A stretch of 64,000 nucleotides of DNA, taken from contig NZ_BLIN01000003.1 in NCBI RefSeq assembly GCF_009811555.1, positions 496,001 to 560,000 of the forward strand, written 5' to 3'. This document shows positions 50,883 through 58,972 of this stretch, in pieces. The position numbers were made by a program, and so were the translations under genes. Source of the stretch: Streptomyces caniferus (GTDB lineage: Bacteria > Actinomycetota > Actinomycetes > Streptomycetales > Streptomycetaceae). The notes under the pieces were generated by a model. It was not told where the DNA came from. It did no database searches and worked only from the letters and a program-made list of their open reading frames with translations. The number at the start of each line of letters is the position of its first letter. Within the stretch, counting starts at the first letter, position 1.

Positions 50883-52535
50883 ATGGCGCAGGGATCCGGC
50901 GGCGGCTTCGGACGGCGGTCGCTGCTGCAGGGCGCGGCGGCCGGCTCGGCGGCACTGGCGCTGCCCGCAATCTCCTGTGCCGCGCCGGCGCAGGCCCGCG
51001 GCGGGCGGCCGGGCGCCGACTGGGGCGTGCAGGTCGGGGATGTGACCACGTCCTCGGGTCTGGTGTGGGTGCGGTCCGACCGGCCTGCCCGGATGACGGT
51101 GCAGACCGCGGCGACCGAGTCGTTCCGCAACGCCCGTACCTGGCACGGGCCGGTGCTCGGGGCGGGGACGGACCTCACCGGCGTGACCTCGCTGCACGGT
51201 CTGCCGTCCGGTGAGCAGATCCACTACCGGGTGGTGCTCGCGGACCCGGACGATCCCCGGCGCACCGGCGAGCCGGTCACCGGCACCTTCCGCACGGCGC
51301 CCACGCGCCGCCGTCCGAAAGACACCTCGCGGTGGGGGTCTGCCCAGGGGGAGTCCGGGGGAGCTCTTGGCCGAGCCGGCACCGGACCGCAGGAAGGCGT
51401 CCGCTTCCACTGGTCGGGCGATCTGGCCGGGCAGGGCTGGGGGATCAACCCGGAACGCGGCGGCTACCGCATCTACGAGGACATGCGGCGGCGCGACCCG
51501 GACTTCTTCCTGTGCAGCGGCGACAACATCTACGCCGACAGCCCGATCCCCGAGCGGGTGACACTGCCGGACGGCCGGATCTGGCGGAACGTGACGACCG
51601 AGGAGAAGTCGAAGGTCGCCGAGACGCTGGCGGAGTTCCGCGGCGCGTTCCGCTACAACCTGCTGGACGACAATCTGCGCCGCTTCAACGCGCAGGTGCC
51701 GACGATCACGCAGTGGGACGACCACGAGGTGCACAACAACTGGTACCCGGGCCAACTGCTCGACGACGACCGGTACACGGTGAAGGAGACGGACGTGCTG
51801 TCCGCGCGCTCGCTGCGCGCGTTCAGCGAGTACTTCCCGATCCGTACGCTGCGGCCCGACCGGGGCGGCCGGGTCTATCGCGTGGTCTCTCACGGCCCGC
51901 TGCTCGATGTGTTCGTCCTGGACATGCGCCGCTACCGCAACGCCAATTCTCCCGGCCGGCAGACCGACGACCCGCAGGGCATCCTCGGGGCCGAGCAGCT
52001 GCGCTGGCTCAAGCGGGAGCTGTCCCGCTCTCAGGCGGTGTGGAAGGTGATCGCCTCCGATATGCCGCTGGGTCTGGTCGTCCCGGACGGCAAGACCGAC
52101 TTCGAGGCGGTGGCGCAGGGCGATCCGGGCGCCCCCCTGGGGCGCGAACTGCAGTTGGCCGAGCTGCTGCGGCACATCAAGCACGACCGGGTGACCGGCA
52201 CCGTATGGCTGACGACGGACGTCCACTACACCGCGGCGCAGCACTACGCGCCGGAGCGGGCCGCGTTCAAGGACTTCGCGCCGTTCTGGGAGTTCGTGTC
52301 GGGGCCGCTGAACGCGGGCGGATTCCAGGCGTTGAAGCTGGATGGAACGTTCGGGCCCGAGCAGCCGTTCATCAAGGCGCCGGACCGCGCCAACACCTCT
52401 CCCGCGGAGAGTCCGCAGTACTTCGGCGAGATCGACATCGACGGGGGAAGCGGCGAGATGACGGTGCGGCTGCGTCAGGAAGGCGGCGAGGTGTTGTTCA
52501 GCAAGGTGCTGCAACCGGGACAGGTAGGACAGTAG
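50883..52535 (+). CDS. phoD: secreted alkaline phosphatase D (PhoD) family phosphodiesterase
   Basis: A 550-residue Tat substrate: Phe-Gly-Arg-Arg-Ser-Leu-Leu-Gln-Gly (about 9-17) is the twin-arginine motif, followed by a hydrophobic stretch and Ala-Gln-Ala. Metal-binding blocks: Gly-Asp-Asn-Ile-Tyr-Ala-Asp, Gln-Trp-Asp-Asp-His-Glu-Val-His-Asn-Asn-Trp and Thr-Thr-Asp-Val-His-Tyr. PhoD enzymes cleave phosphodiesters, including teichoic acids, outside the cell under phosphate starvation. Residues about 145-170 (Ser-Arg-Trp-Gly-Ser-Ala-Gln-Gly-Glu-Ser-Gly-Gly) look like an in-frame insertion of a G5-rich repeat relative to the family core. A candidate PHO box lies upstream. Confidence 0.94.
   Translation: MAQGSGGGFGRRSLLQGAAAGSAALALPAISCAAPAQARGGRPGADWGVQVGDVTTSSGLVWVRSDRPARMTVQTAATESFRNARTWHGPVLGAGTDLTGVTSLHGLPSGEQIHYRVVLADPDDPRRTGEPVTGTFRTAPTRRRPKDTSRWGSAQGESGGALGRAGTGPQEGVRFHWSGDLAGQGWGINPERGGYRIYEDMRRRDPDFFLCSGDNIYADSPIPERVTLPDGRIWRNVTTEEKSKVAETLAEFRGAFRYNLLDDNLRRFNAQVPTITQWDDHEVHNNWYPGQLLDDDRYTVKETDVLSARSLRAFSEYFPIRTLRPDRGGRVYRVVSHGPLLDVFVLDMRRYRNANSPGRQTDDPQGILGAEQLRWLKRELSRSQAVWKVIASDMPLGLVVPDGKTDFEAVAQGDPGAPLGRELQLAELLRHIKHDRVTGTVWLTTDVHYTAAQHYAPERAAFKDFAPFWEFVSGPLNAGGFQALKLDGTFGPEQPFIKAPDRANTSPAESPQYFGEIDIDGGSGEMTVRLRQEGGEVLFSKVLQPGQVGQ
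51333..51366. repeat. C5/G5-rich repeat inside phoD, related to the monooxygenase repeat
   Basis: TGGGGGTCTGCCC then GGGGGAGTCCGGGGGAGCTC: on the reverse strand it has the same frame as the repeats at 34649 and 35592 (CTCCCCC ... GACCCCCA) with a different middle. It sits in frame in a surface loop. Confidence 0.5.
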
Positions 52536-52619
52536 AGGCCAATGCGTCGATTGCGTCTTTTACCCGTCGGACACAATGTGTTGGCGATCAGGCAACACCT
52601 GTACGCCAGGCTTGTGTGC

Positions 52620-54014
52620 ATGACTGAAGCATCCTCTGCCCGTTCCACCCGCCGCCATCACTGGCGGCGGGACATCATCGAGCTGGCCGCCCTCCTCGGC
52701 GCCGTGGCGGTGGCCGACGTCCTCGCCCACACCCTCACGCACGCCCCGTCGGGCCCCGTCCTGTTCTGCTCCGCCGCGGTGGCCCTCCTGGCCGCGGCCG
52801 GCTTCCACATCTGGTCACGACGCCACGAAAACGCCCCGCCGCCGACCGATACCGGCGCCACGGCGGCGTCCCCGTCCGGCCGGGCCCCCGGGGCCGCCGG
52901 ACAGGAGACGGTGCTGTGGCGGATGCGCACCACGGTCCGGGACCAGCCCGGCAGCCTGGCCGCGCTGTGCACGGCGCTGGCCGCGCGACGGGTGGACATC
53001 CTGAGCCTGCAGACCCACCCGCTGTCCGACGGCGCGGTCGACGAGTTCCTGCTGCGCGCCCCGGAGGCGCTGACACCCGAAGAGCTGACCCGTACGGTGG
53101 CCGGTGCGGGCGGCGCACGCAGCTGGCTGGAGCGCGCCGATGCGCACGACCTCGTCGATGCGCCGACCCGGATGCTGGGCCTGGCGACCCGCACCGCGCT
53201 GGACTCGGCCGAACTCCCCCTGGCACTGCGCCAGTTGCTGGGGCGCTGCACGATCCATTCGGTCCCCGCCCGCTCGCTGCACGGTCAGCCGCTCGCGGAG
53301 CAGGTGCCCACGGAAGGCGTACTGGAGGAACACCTCATGAAGTTCCGCGACCCCTCCGGGGGCTCGCTCACCATCGAAAGGCCGCAATTGCCGTTCACCC
53401 CGACCGAGTTCGCCCGGGTACGCGCCCTGGTCGACCTGGACGCCAGACTCGGCCAGCGGGTGCCCCCGCGACGTGATGTGCTGACGCTGCCCGAGGGCAA
53501 CGAGATCACGGTCCGCCGCGCCGACACCTCCGATCTGGCCGCGGCCCGCGAGATGCACGACCGCTGCTCCTCGAAGACCCTGGGGCTGCGCTACCACGGC
53601 CCGGTCGGTGACGCGGACCGCTATCTCGGCCATCTGCTCAGCCCGCGGTTCGGCCGCACCCTGGCGGTGGAGACCGCCTCCGGCCGGCTGGTGGCGCTCG
53701 GCCATCTGCTGTGGGACGGCGACGAGACCGAGGTCGCCCTGCTGGTCGAGGACGCCTGGCAGCAGCGCGGCATCGGCGCCGAACTGCTGCGCCGGCTGGT
53801 GACCATGGCGGCCGAGACCGGCTGCGAGAGCGTCTACGCGATCACCCAGGCCTCCAACACCGGCATGGTGGCGGCGATGCGCGGCCTCGGACTACCGCTC
53901 GACTACCAGATCGAGGAAGGCACGCTGGTGATCACCACCCGCCCCGCGGGGGTGCCCACCCGGCGGGAGACCCGGGAGAGCGTACGGATCCAGGACGGCA
54001 CGGGACGCCGCTGA
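52620..54014 (+). CDS. membrane-anchored ACT-GNAT acetyltransferase
   Basis: A 464-residue protein with ATG 52620 (Met-Thr-Glu-Ala-Ser-Ser); a longer frame to 52542 is less likely. Residues about 19-62 form two hydrophobic segments, then a Pro/Ala linker, an ACT-like domain from about 100 (Thr-Val-Arg-Asp-Gln-Pro-Gly-Ser-Leu-Ala-Ala-Leu ... Val-Asp-Ile-Leu-Ser-Leu-Gln), a middle domain, and a GNAT domain from about 293 (Ile-Thr-Val-Arg-Arg-Ala) with acetyl-CoA loop Gln-Gln-Arg-Gly-Ile-Gly-Ala-Glu-Leu-Leu near 378. ACT-GNAT enzymes in actinobacteria acetylate proteins under amino-acid control. Membrane tethering is the unusual element here. Confidence 0.85.
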   Translation: MTEASSARSTRRHHWRRDIIELAALLGAVAVADVLAHTLTHAPSGPVLFCSAAVALLAAAGFHIWSRRHENAPPPTDTGATAASPSGRAPGAAGQETVLWRMRTTVRDQPGSLAALCTALAARRVDILSLQTHPLSDGAVDEFLLRAPEALTPEELTRTVAGAGGARSWLERADAHDLVDAPTRMLGLATRTALDSAELPLALRQLLGRCTIHSVPARSLHGQPLAEQVPTEGVLEEHLMKFRDPSGGSLTIERPQLPFTPTEFARVRALVDLDARLGQRVPPRRDVLTLPEGNEITVRRADTSDLAAAREMHDRCSSKTLGLRYHGPVGDADRYLGHLLSPRFGRTLAVETASGRLVALGHLLWDGDETEVALLVEDAWQQRGIGAELLRRLVTMAAETGCESVYAITQASNTGMVAAMRGLGLPLDYQIEEGTLVITTRPAGVPTRRETRESVRIQDGTGRR

Positions 54015-54173
54015 GCACCGCCCCGCGGTGCGCCACCGAGCACCCGAGCCGCCGGCCGGGCGGACCGACGCCCGGCCGGCGCCGCCGCGCGCAGGCAGGA
54101 ACGGCGTCAAGCGACAGGAACGTACCGCCTCATGATGGTGACGCGGCGGGGCCATCCGTACGAGGATGGCCGT

Positions 54174-55868
54174 ATGTCCCACACCACTACTTCCGGGGGC
54201 GGTCCGCTGCCCCGCCAGGTCGCCGATGCCTATGTCGACGCCCTCGTCGACCTGGACCCGATCACCGGCACCTTCCTCGGCATCGCCGAGAGCTCCGGCA
54301 AGCTCCCCGACTTCTCACCGACGGGCCAGGAAGCGGTGGCCCAGCTCGCCCGGACGACGCTGGAGAAACTCACCGAGGCCGAGTCCCGGCCGGGCGCCGA
54401 GCACACCGCCGAGCAGATCTGCGCGCGGCTGCTGCGCGAGCGGCTGACCGCCGAGCTGGCGGTCCACGAGGCGGGCGAGGGCCTGCGCACGGTCAGCAAC
54501 CTCAGCTCGCCGCTGCACCACGTCCGTGAGGTCTTCACGGTCACCCCGGCCGAGACCGACGCGGACTGGGCGGCGATCGCCCAGCGGCTGCGGGCCGTGC
54601 CCGCCGCGCTGGAGGGCTACCGCGCCGCCCTGGACGCCGGTCTGAAGCGCGATCTGCCCGCCGGACCGACCCAGGTCCGCACGGTCATCGGCCAGTTGGA
54701 CGAATGGATCGGTACCGACCGCGGCTGGTTCGCCGAGTTCACGGACGCGGGCCCGGACGCCCTGCGCGCCGAGCTGACCGAGGCCGCCCAGGTGGCGACC
54801 GGTGCCCTGGTGGAGCTGCGCGACTGGTTCCGTGACAGCTACGCGCCGGCCGTCGAGGGCGCCCCGGACGTGGTGGGCCGGGAGCGATACGCCCGCCTCG
54901 CCCGCTACTTCAACGGCGCCGACCTCGACCCGGAAGAGGCGTACGCGTACGGCTGGTCCGAGTTCCACCGGCTGCTGGCCGAGATGGCGACCGAGGCCGA
55001 GAAGGTCCTGCCCGGCGCGAAGACCCCGTGGGAGGCGCTGGCCTGGTGCGATGAGCACGGCGAGGCCGTCGAGGGCGTCGAGGAGACCCGGGCGTGGCTC
55101 CAGTCGCTCATGGACGAGGCCATCGAGGGGCTCGACGGCACCCACTTCGAGCTGGCGGAGCGGGTTCGCCGGGTCGAGTCGCGGATCGCCCCGCCCGGCG
55201 GCGCGGCCGCCCCGTACTACACCCAGCCGTCGCTGGACTTCTCCCGTCCGGGCCGGACCTGGCTGCCGACCATGGGCGAGACCCGCTTCCCGGCGTACGA
55301 CCTGGTCTCCACCTGGTACCACGAGGGGGTGCCCGGCCATCACCTCCAGCTGGCGCAGTGGGTGCATGTCGCCGACTCGCTCTCGCGCTACCAGACGACG
55401 GTGGGCATCGTCAGCGCGAACGCCGAGGGCTGGGCGCTGTACGCCGAACGGCTCATGGACGAGCTGGGCTTCCTGACCAACGCCGAACGGCGCCTGGGAT
55501 ATCTCGACGCGCAGATGATGCGGGCGGTCCGGGTCATCATCGACATCGGGATGCACCTGGAGCTGGAGATCCCGGCGGACTCCCCCTTCCACCCGGGCGA
55601 GCGCTGGACGCCACAGCTGGCGCACGCGTTCTTCGCCCAGCACAGCAGCCGTCCGGCCGACTTCGTCGAGAGCGAGATCATCCGCTATCAGGGCATGGCC
55701 GGCCAGGCGATCGGCTACAAGCTCGGCGAGCGGGTGTGGCTGGCGGGCCGGGAGGCGGCCCGCGCCCGGCACGGCGCGGACTTCGACCTCAAGGCCTGGC
55801 ACATGGCTGCGCTGTCGCAGGGCTCGCTGGGCCTGGACGACCTGCTCAGCGAGCTGTCGGCGCTCTGA
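54174..55868 (+). CDS. DUF885-family putative metallopeptidase
   Basis: A 564-residue protein without signal peptide. The zinc-site candidate is His-Glu-Gly-Val-Pro-Gly-His-His (about 383-390), a variant HExxxxHH, with a downstream Glu in Asn-Ala-Glu-Gly-Trp-Ala-Leu-Tyr-Ala-Glu (about 415-424). Asp-Pro-Ile-Thr-Gly-Thr-Phe-Leu-Gly near the N-terminus is the family entry block. DUF885 proteins are predicted zinc peptidases, mostly uncharacterised. ATG 54174 is preferred to an ATG 14 codons earlier because family homology begins there. Followed 78 bp later by the ATP-grasp gene. Confidence 0.9.
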   Translation: MSHTTTSGGGPLPRQVADAYVDALVDLDPITGTFLGIAESSGKLPDFSPTGQEAVAQLARTTLEKLTEAESRPGAEHTAEQICARLLRERLTAELAVHEAGEGLRTVSNLSSPLHHVREVFTVTPAETDADWAAIAQRLRAVPAALEGYRAALDAGLKRDLPAGPTQVRTVIGQLDEWIGTDRGWFAEFTDAGPDALRAELTEAAQVATGALVELRDWFRDSYAPAVEGAPDVVGRERYARLARYFNGADLDPEEAYAYGWSEFHRLLAEMATEAEKVLPGAKTPWEALAWCDEHGEAVEGVEETRAWLQSLMDEAIEGLDGTHFELAERVRRVESRIAPPGGAAAPYYTQPSLDFSRPGRTWLPTMGETRFPAYDLVSTWYHEGVPGHHLQLAQWVHVADSLSRYQTTVGIVSANAEGWALYAERLMDELGFLTNAERRLGYLDAQMMRAVRVIIDIGMHLELEIPADSPFHPGERWTPQLAHAFFAQHSSRPADFVESEIIRYQGMAGQAIGYKLGERVWLAGREAARARHGADFDLKAWHMAALSQGSLGLDDLLSELSAL

Positions 55869-55946
55869 GCACGGCCCGGGTGCACGGTGGCCGGCCGCTC
55901 CACGGGGTGTTGTGGCCGGCCACCACCGTCCGTAGGGTCCGCTGAC

Positions 55947-57398
55947 ATGACAGTGGACCTCGCGGTGGACCGGCCGCTCCTTCTGCTCCCCGGCGACCCG
56001 CTGCGTCCCCGGCCGGGGGCATCTCGCGGCCGGGGGCCGGCGGCCGATCCGCACTTCGCGGCCGAGGCCGCCGCGGCGCAGTCGGCCGGCGCGGCGACCG
56101 CGGTGCTCGACCACGAGGCACTGATCGCCGGGGACGCGGAAGCGGCGGTGGCACGGGTCCCGCGCGAGGCCGGTCCGGTCTGGTACCGCGGCTGGATGCT
56201 GCCCGCGGACCGTTATGCCGGCCTGTCCGCGGCGCTCGCCGACCGCGGCTGCCGCCTGCTGACCTCCCCCGCCGCCTACCGGTGTGCCCATGAGCTCCCG
56301 GGCTGGTACGACACCTTCCGTGCGCTCACCCCGGACAGCGTCTGGCTCCCCTGCCCGCCCGGCCGGGCCCCGGAGCGGGCGGCGCTGGCGGAGCTCGCCG
56401 GAGCGCTCGGCACGCCGGGCCGGGCCCGTCCGCTGGTCGTGAAGGACTGGGTCAAGTCCCGTAAGCACGAATGGGACGAGGCCGCCTACGTCCCGGACGC
56501 GGACGACACCGAGCGGCTGACCGCGGTCGTCGGCCGCTTCGTCGCCCTCCAGGAGGAGTTCCTGACCGGTGGCGTGGTGCTGCGTGCCTTCGAGTCCTTC
56601 GACACGGTGGGCGAGGCCCGGGTGTGGTGGGTGGACGGCGAGCCGGTGCTGACCGGACCGCACCCCGATACCCCGGCGCTGCGCCCGGCCCCCGACCTGA
56701 CCCGGGTGGCACCCGCGGTACGGGAGCTGGGCCTGCGCTTCGTCACCACGGACCTGGCGCTGCGCACCGACGGCGTGTGGCGGGTGGTGGAGGTCGGCGA
56801 CGGGCAGGTCAGCGGTCTGCCCGCGGGGACGGACCACCGGCCGCTGTTCGAGGCGCTGGTCACCGCGGGGGCGGGCTACCCGCTGGCGCTCACGGCCGGC
56901 CGGGTGGCGCTGCGCGCGCTGCTGCCGGCCACCGCCGCCCGGGTCGCGGACGGCGAGTCCGCGGGCTTCGACTGGATCGACGGCACACCGCCCGAGTCCA
57001 CCTCGGGCGGCGCCGGTATCGCCGTACGGGCGGCCGCGGCCGGCCACTACCGGCCCGGCTGGGGCGTCTTCGTCCTGACCGACGCGGCCACGGGGACGGC
57101 GCTCGGCAGCATCGGCTTCCACGGCCCACCGGATGCCGAGGGCTTCGTGGAGATCGGCTACGACCTCTCCCCGTCCGCGCGCGGCGCCGGCTGGGCGACC
57201 GACGCGACCCGGCTGCTCGCCGGCTGGGCGGCCGCCCGCCCCGAGGTGCGGACGGTGTGCGCCCTGACGGAGCCGGAGAACGTGGCCTCCCAACGGGTGC
57301 TGCAGCGGGCGGGATTCCGGTTCGTCGGGGAGCGCGAGGGGCTGCGCGCCTACGAGATCGACGGCGCGGCGGCAGCCGGGGTCGGCGTCAACGCCTGA
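55947..57398 (+). CDS. fusion: ATP-grasp (R2K clade) domain plus GNAT acetyltransferase
   Basis: A 483-residue two-domain protein. The N-terminal part (about 1-300) matches ATP-grasp R2K family 3 (DUF4343): Ala-Tyr-Arg-Cys-Ala-His-Glu-Leu-Pro, then Val-Val-Lys-Asp-Trp-Val-Lys-Ser-Arg-Lys-His-Glu-Trp-Asp-Glu (about 162-177, with the clade's Lys pair), Phe-Arg/Ala-Phe-Glu-Ser-Phe, and a Val-Val-Glu-Val-Gly-Asp-Gly-Gln-Val-Ser metal-binding end. The C-terminal part (about 340-470) is GNAT (Gly-Ala-Gly-Trp-Ala-Thr-Asp-Ala-Thr-Arg-Leu-Leu; Ala-Ser-Gln-Arg-Val-Leu-Gln-Arg-Ala-Gly-Phe). It may ligate and then acetylate, but no substrate is known. Tail overlaps the SDR gene by 11 nt. Confidence 0.82.
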   Translation: MTVDLAVDRPLLLLPGDPLRPRPGASRGRGPAADPHFAAEAAAAQSAGAATAVLDHEALIAGDAEAAVARVPREAGPVWYRGWMLPADRYAGLSAALADRGCRLLTSPAAYRCAHELPGWYDTFRALTPDSVWLPCPPGRAPERAALAELAGALGTPGRARPLVVKDWVKSRKHEWDEAAYVPDADDTERLTAVVGRFVALQEEFLTGGVVLRAFESFDTVGEARVWWVDGEPVLTGPHPDTPALRPAPDLTRVAPAVRELGLRFVTTDLALRTDGVWRVVEVGDGQVSGLPAGTDHRPLFEALVTAGAGYPLALTAGRVALRALLPATAARVADGESAGFDWIDGTPPESTSGGAGIAVRAAAAGHYRPGWGVFVLTDAATGTALGSIGFHGPPDAEGFVEIGYDLSPSARGAGWATDATRLLAGWAAARPEVRTVCALTEPENVASQRVLQRAGFRFVGEREGLRAYEIDGAAAAGVGVNA

Positions 57399-58254
57399 AG
57401 CCGCCCTCGGAGTTGATGACCTCCCCGGTGATCCAGGCCGCCTCGTCGGTCGTGAGCCAGGCGATCAGCCGGGCCGGGTCGTCGGGCGTGCCCCACTGCC
57501 CGCCGGGAAAACGCCCGGCGACCTGCTCGCGCAGGGCGCCGACCGCGTAACCGGTGTCCACGGGGCCCGGGTTGACGGCGTTCACGGTCACCCCGAGGTC
57601 GGCGAAGGTGGTGGCGAGGCTGCGGGTCGCCGAGGCCAGTGCCCCTTTCGCCAGACCGTAGGCGATCTCCTCCGGCATCCCGTCGCCCAGGTCCTGTCCG
57701 GAGGTCATCAGTACGATCCTGCCGCCCGGCAGCCCTTTGGTGCGCCGGCGCGCGTAGGCCTGGGCGAGGAGGATCACCGAGCGGGCGTCGACCGCCCAAT
57801 GGGCGTCGAGCATCGCCGCGTCGAGGGCGTCCAGGGGGCCGTCGCTGCCGCTGAGGGCGTGGTTGGCGACGAGGATGTCCAGTCTGCCGCCGAGCGCCTC
57901 GGCCGCGGTGTCCAGGAGACGGGCGGGGGCATCCGGCCGTGCCAGATCGGCGGGCCCCTGGGCCACCACCGCTCCCGGGGCGGCGAGTTCACGTACCCCG
58001 GCGGCGACCGCGTCCGGGCCGCCCGGGTCCGCTCCCCAGGGCTGCCGGGCGTCGTGCGGGACATGGTGGTGCAGATAGACGCCGGCGCCGTACGCGGCCA
58101 GCCGCCGGGCGACGGCGTAGCCGATACCGCGGCGCCGGCTCGCTCCGGTGACCAGTGCGGTACGCCCGAGGAGCGGCAGCGGGTCGCGGCGCGGCACGTC
58201 GGCGTCCATGGCGGGGCGGGGGCTCTGCTCGGGACGGCTGGTGTCGTAGGTCAT
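57388..58254 (-). CDS. short-chain dehydrogenase/reductase
   Basis: A 288-residue classical-type SDR. The NAD(P) motif is Thr-Gly-Ala-Ser-Arg-Arg-Arg-Gly-Ile-Gly (36-45), Asn-His-Ala-Leu-Ser (Asn-Ala-Gly equivalent) follows, catalytic Ser lies in Met-Thr-Ser-Gly-Gln-Asp and Tyr-Gly-Leu-Ala-Lys gives the Tyr-x3-Lys pair. The start is set at ATG 58254, leaving a 30-residue Pro/Arg-rich lead; an ATG at residue 16 is possible. Many streptomycete proteins like this are annotated as FabG-like oxidoreductases; substrate unknown. Divergent from the Lrp regulator. Confidence 0.92.
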   Translation of the reverse strand: MTYDTSRPEQSPRPAMDADVPRRDPLPLLGRTALVTGASRRRGIGYAVARRLAAYGAGVYLHHHVPHDARQPWGADPGGPDAVAAGVRELAAPGAVVAQGPADLARPDAPARLLDTAAEALGGRLDILVANHALSGSDGPLDALDAAMLDAHWAVDARSVILLAQAYARRRTKGLPGGRIVLMTSGQDLGDGMPEEIAYGLAKGALASATRSLATTFADLGVTVNAVNPGPVDTGYAVGALREQVAGRFPGGQWGTPDDPARLIAWLTTDEAAWITGEVINSEGGFRR

Positions 58255-58479
58255 GGCACAGCAGGCTGGCGGTCGCCCGGCGGCGATGTCACCCGGTTTT
58301 CCGCGGTGGCGCCCTCGCCCCGCCGGCACAAGGGCCGGGGTTCGGGGAACCTCGGCCCTCTCCTCTCCCCGGCCCGGTGGTCCGGGCGGGCCCGGTCGAT
58401 GGCCCGTTTCCGGCCCGCACAGTGATGATCAACGGCGAAACCCTTGCTCTGCCGGTGATTCCCCTGCTAGACAGCGCCA

Positions 58480-58926
58480 ATGACCGGTTATTCCCCCGAC
58501 GCCACCGACTGGCGCATCCTCGACGTCCTGCAGCACAACGGCCGCGCGGGCTACGCCGAGCTGGCCCGCGCCGTGGAGATGTCCGCCAGCGCGGTCACCG
58601 AACGCGTCCGCCGGCTGGAGGACGCCGGGGTGATCTCGGGCTATGCGGCGGTGATCGATCCGGAGCGCCTCGGGCTGCCGGTGCTGGCCTTCGTCCGGCT
58701 GCGCTACCCGAACGGAAACGACGAGCCGTTCCACGACCTGCTGGAGACGACGCCGGAGATCCTGGAGGCGCACCACGTCACGGGCGACGACTGCTTCGTC
58801 ATCAAGGTCGCCGCCCGGTCGATGAGGCATCTGGAGGAGGTGTCCGGCCGGATCGGCGCACTGGGCGCGGTCACCACCAGCGTCGTCTACTCCTCCCCGC
58901 TGGCCCGCCGCGCCGTCAGCCGGTGA
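58480..58926 (+). CDS. Lrp/AsnC-family transcriptional regulator
   Basis: A 148-residue regulator. The helix-turn-helix covers about 7-50 (Ala-Thr-Asp-Trp-Arg-Ile-Leu-Asp-Val-Leu-Gln-His-Asn-Gly-Arg-Ala ... Ser-Ala-Ser-Ala-Val-Thr-Glu-Arg-Val-Arg-Arg-Leu-Glu) and the RAM ligand domain the rest, with His-His-Val-Thr-Gly-Asp-Asp-Cys-Phe-Val near 99. It probably responds to an amino acid. It is divergent from the SDR gene (225 bp), the most likely target besides itself. No clear dyad was found in the gap. Confidence 0.94.
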   Translation: MTGYSPDATDWRILDVLQHNGRAGYAELARAVEMSASAVTERVRRLEDAGVISGYAAVIDPERLGLPVLAFVRLRYPNGNDEPFHDLLETTPEILEAHHVTGDDCFVIKVAARSMRHLEEVSGRIGALGAVTTSVVYSSPLARRAVSR

Positions 58927-58972
58927 CCGGCGGCCGGTGGCCGGCGAGCCCCTGACGTCTCACGCGGCGGAC

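Noticed and set aside
49086..52514. 1142-codon minus-strand frame through the hydrolase and phoD genes
   Set aside because: Antisense artefact; the true minus-strand gene here is the sigma factor 48647-49540 in another frame.
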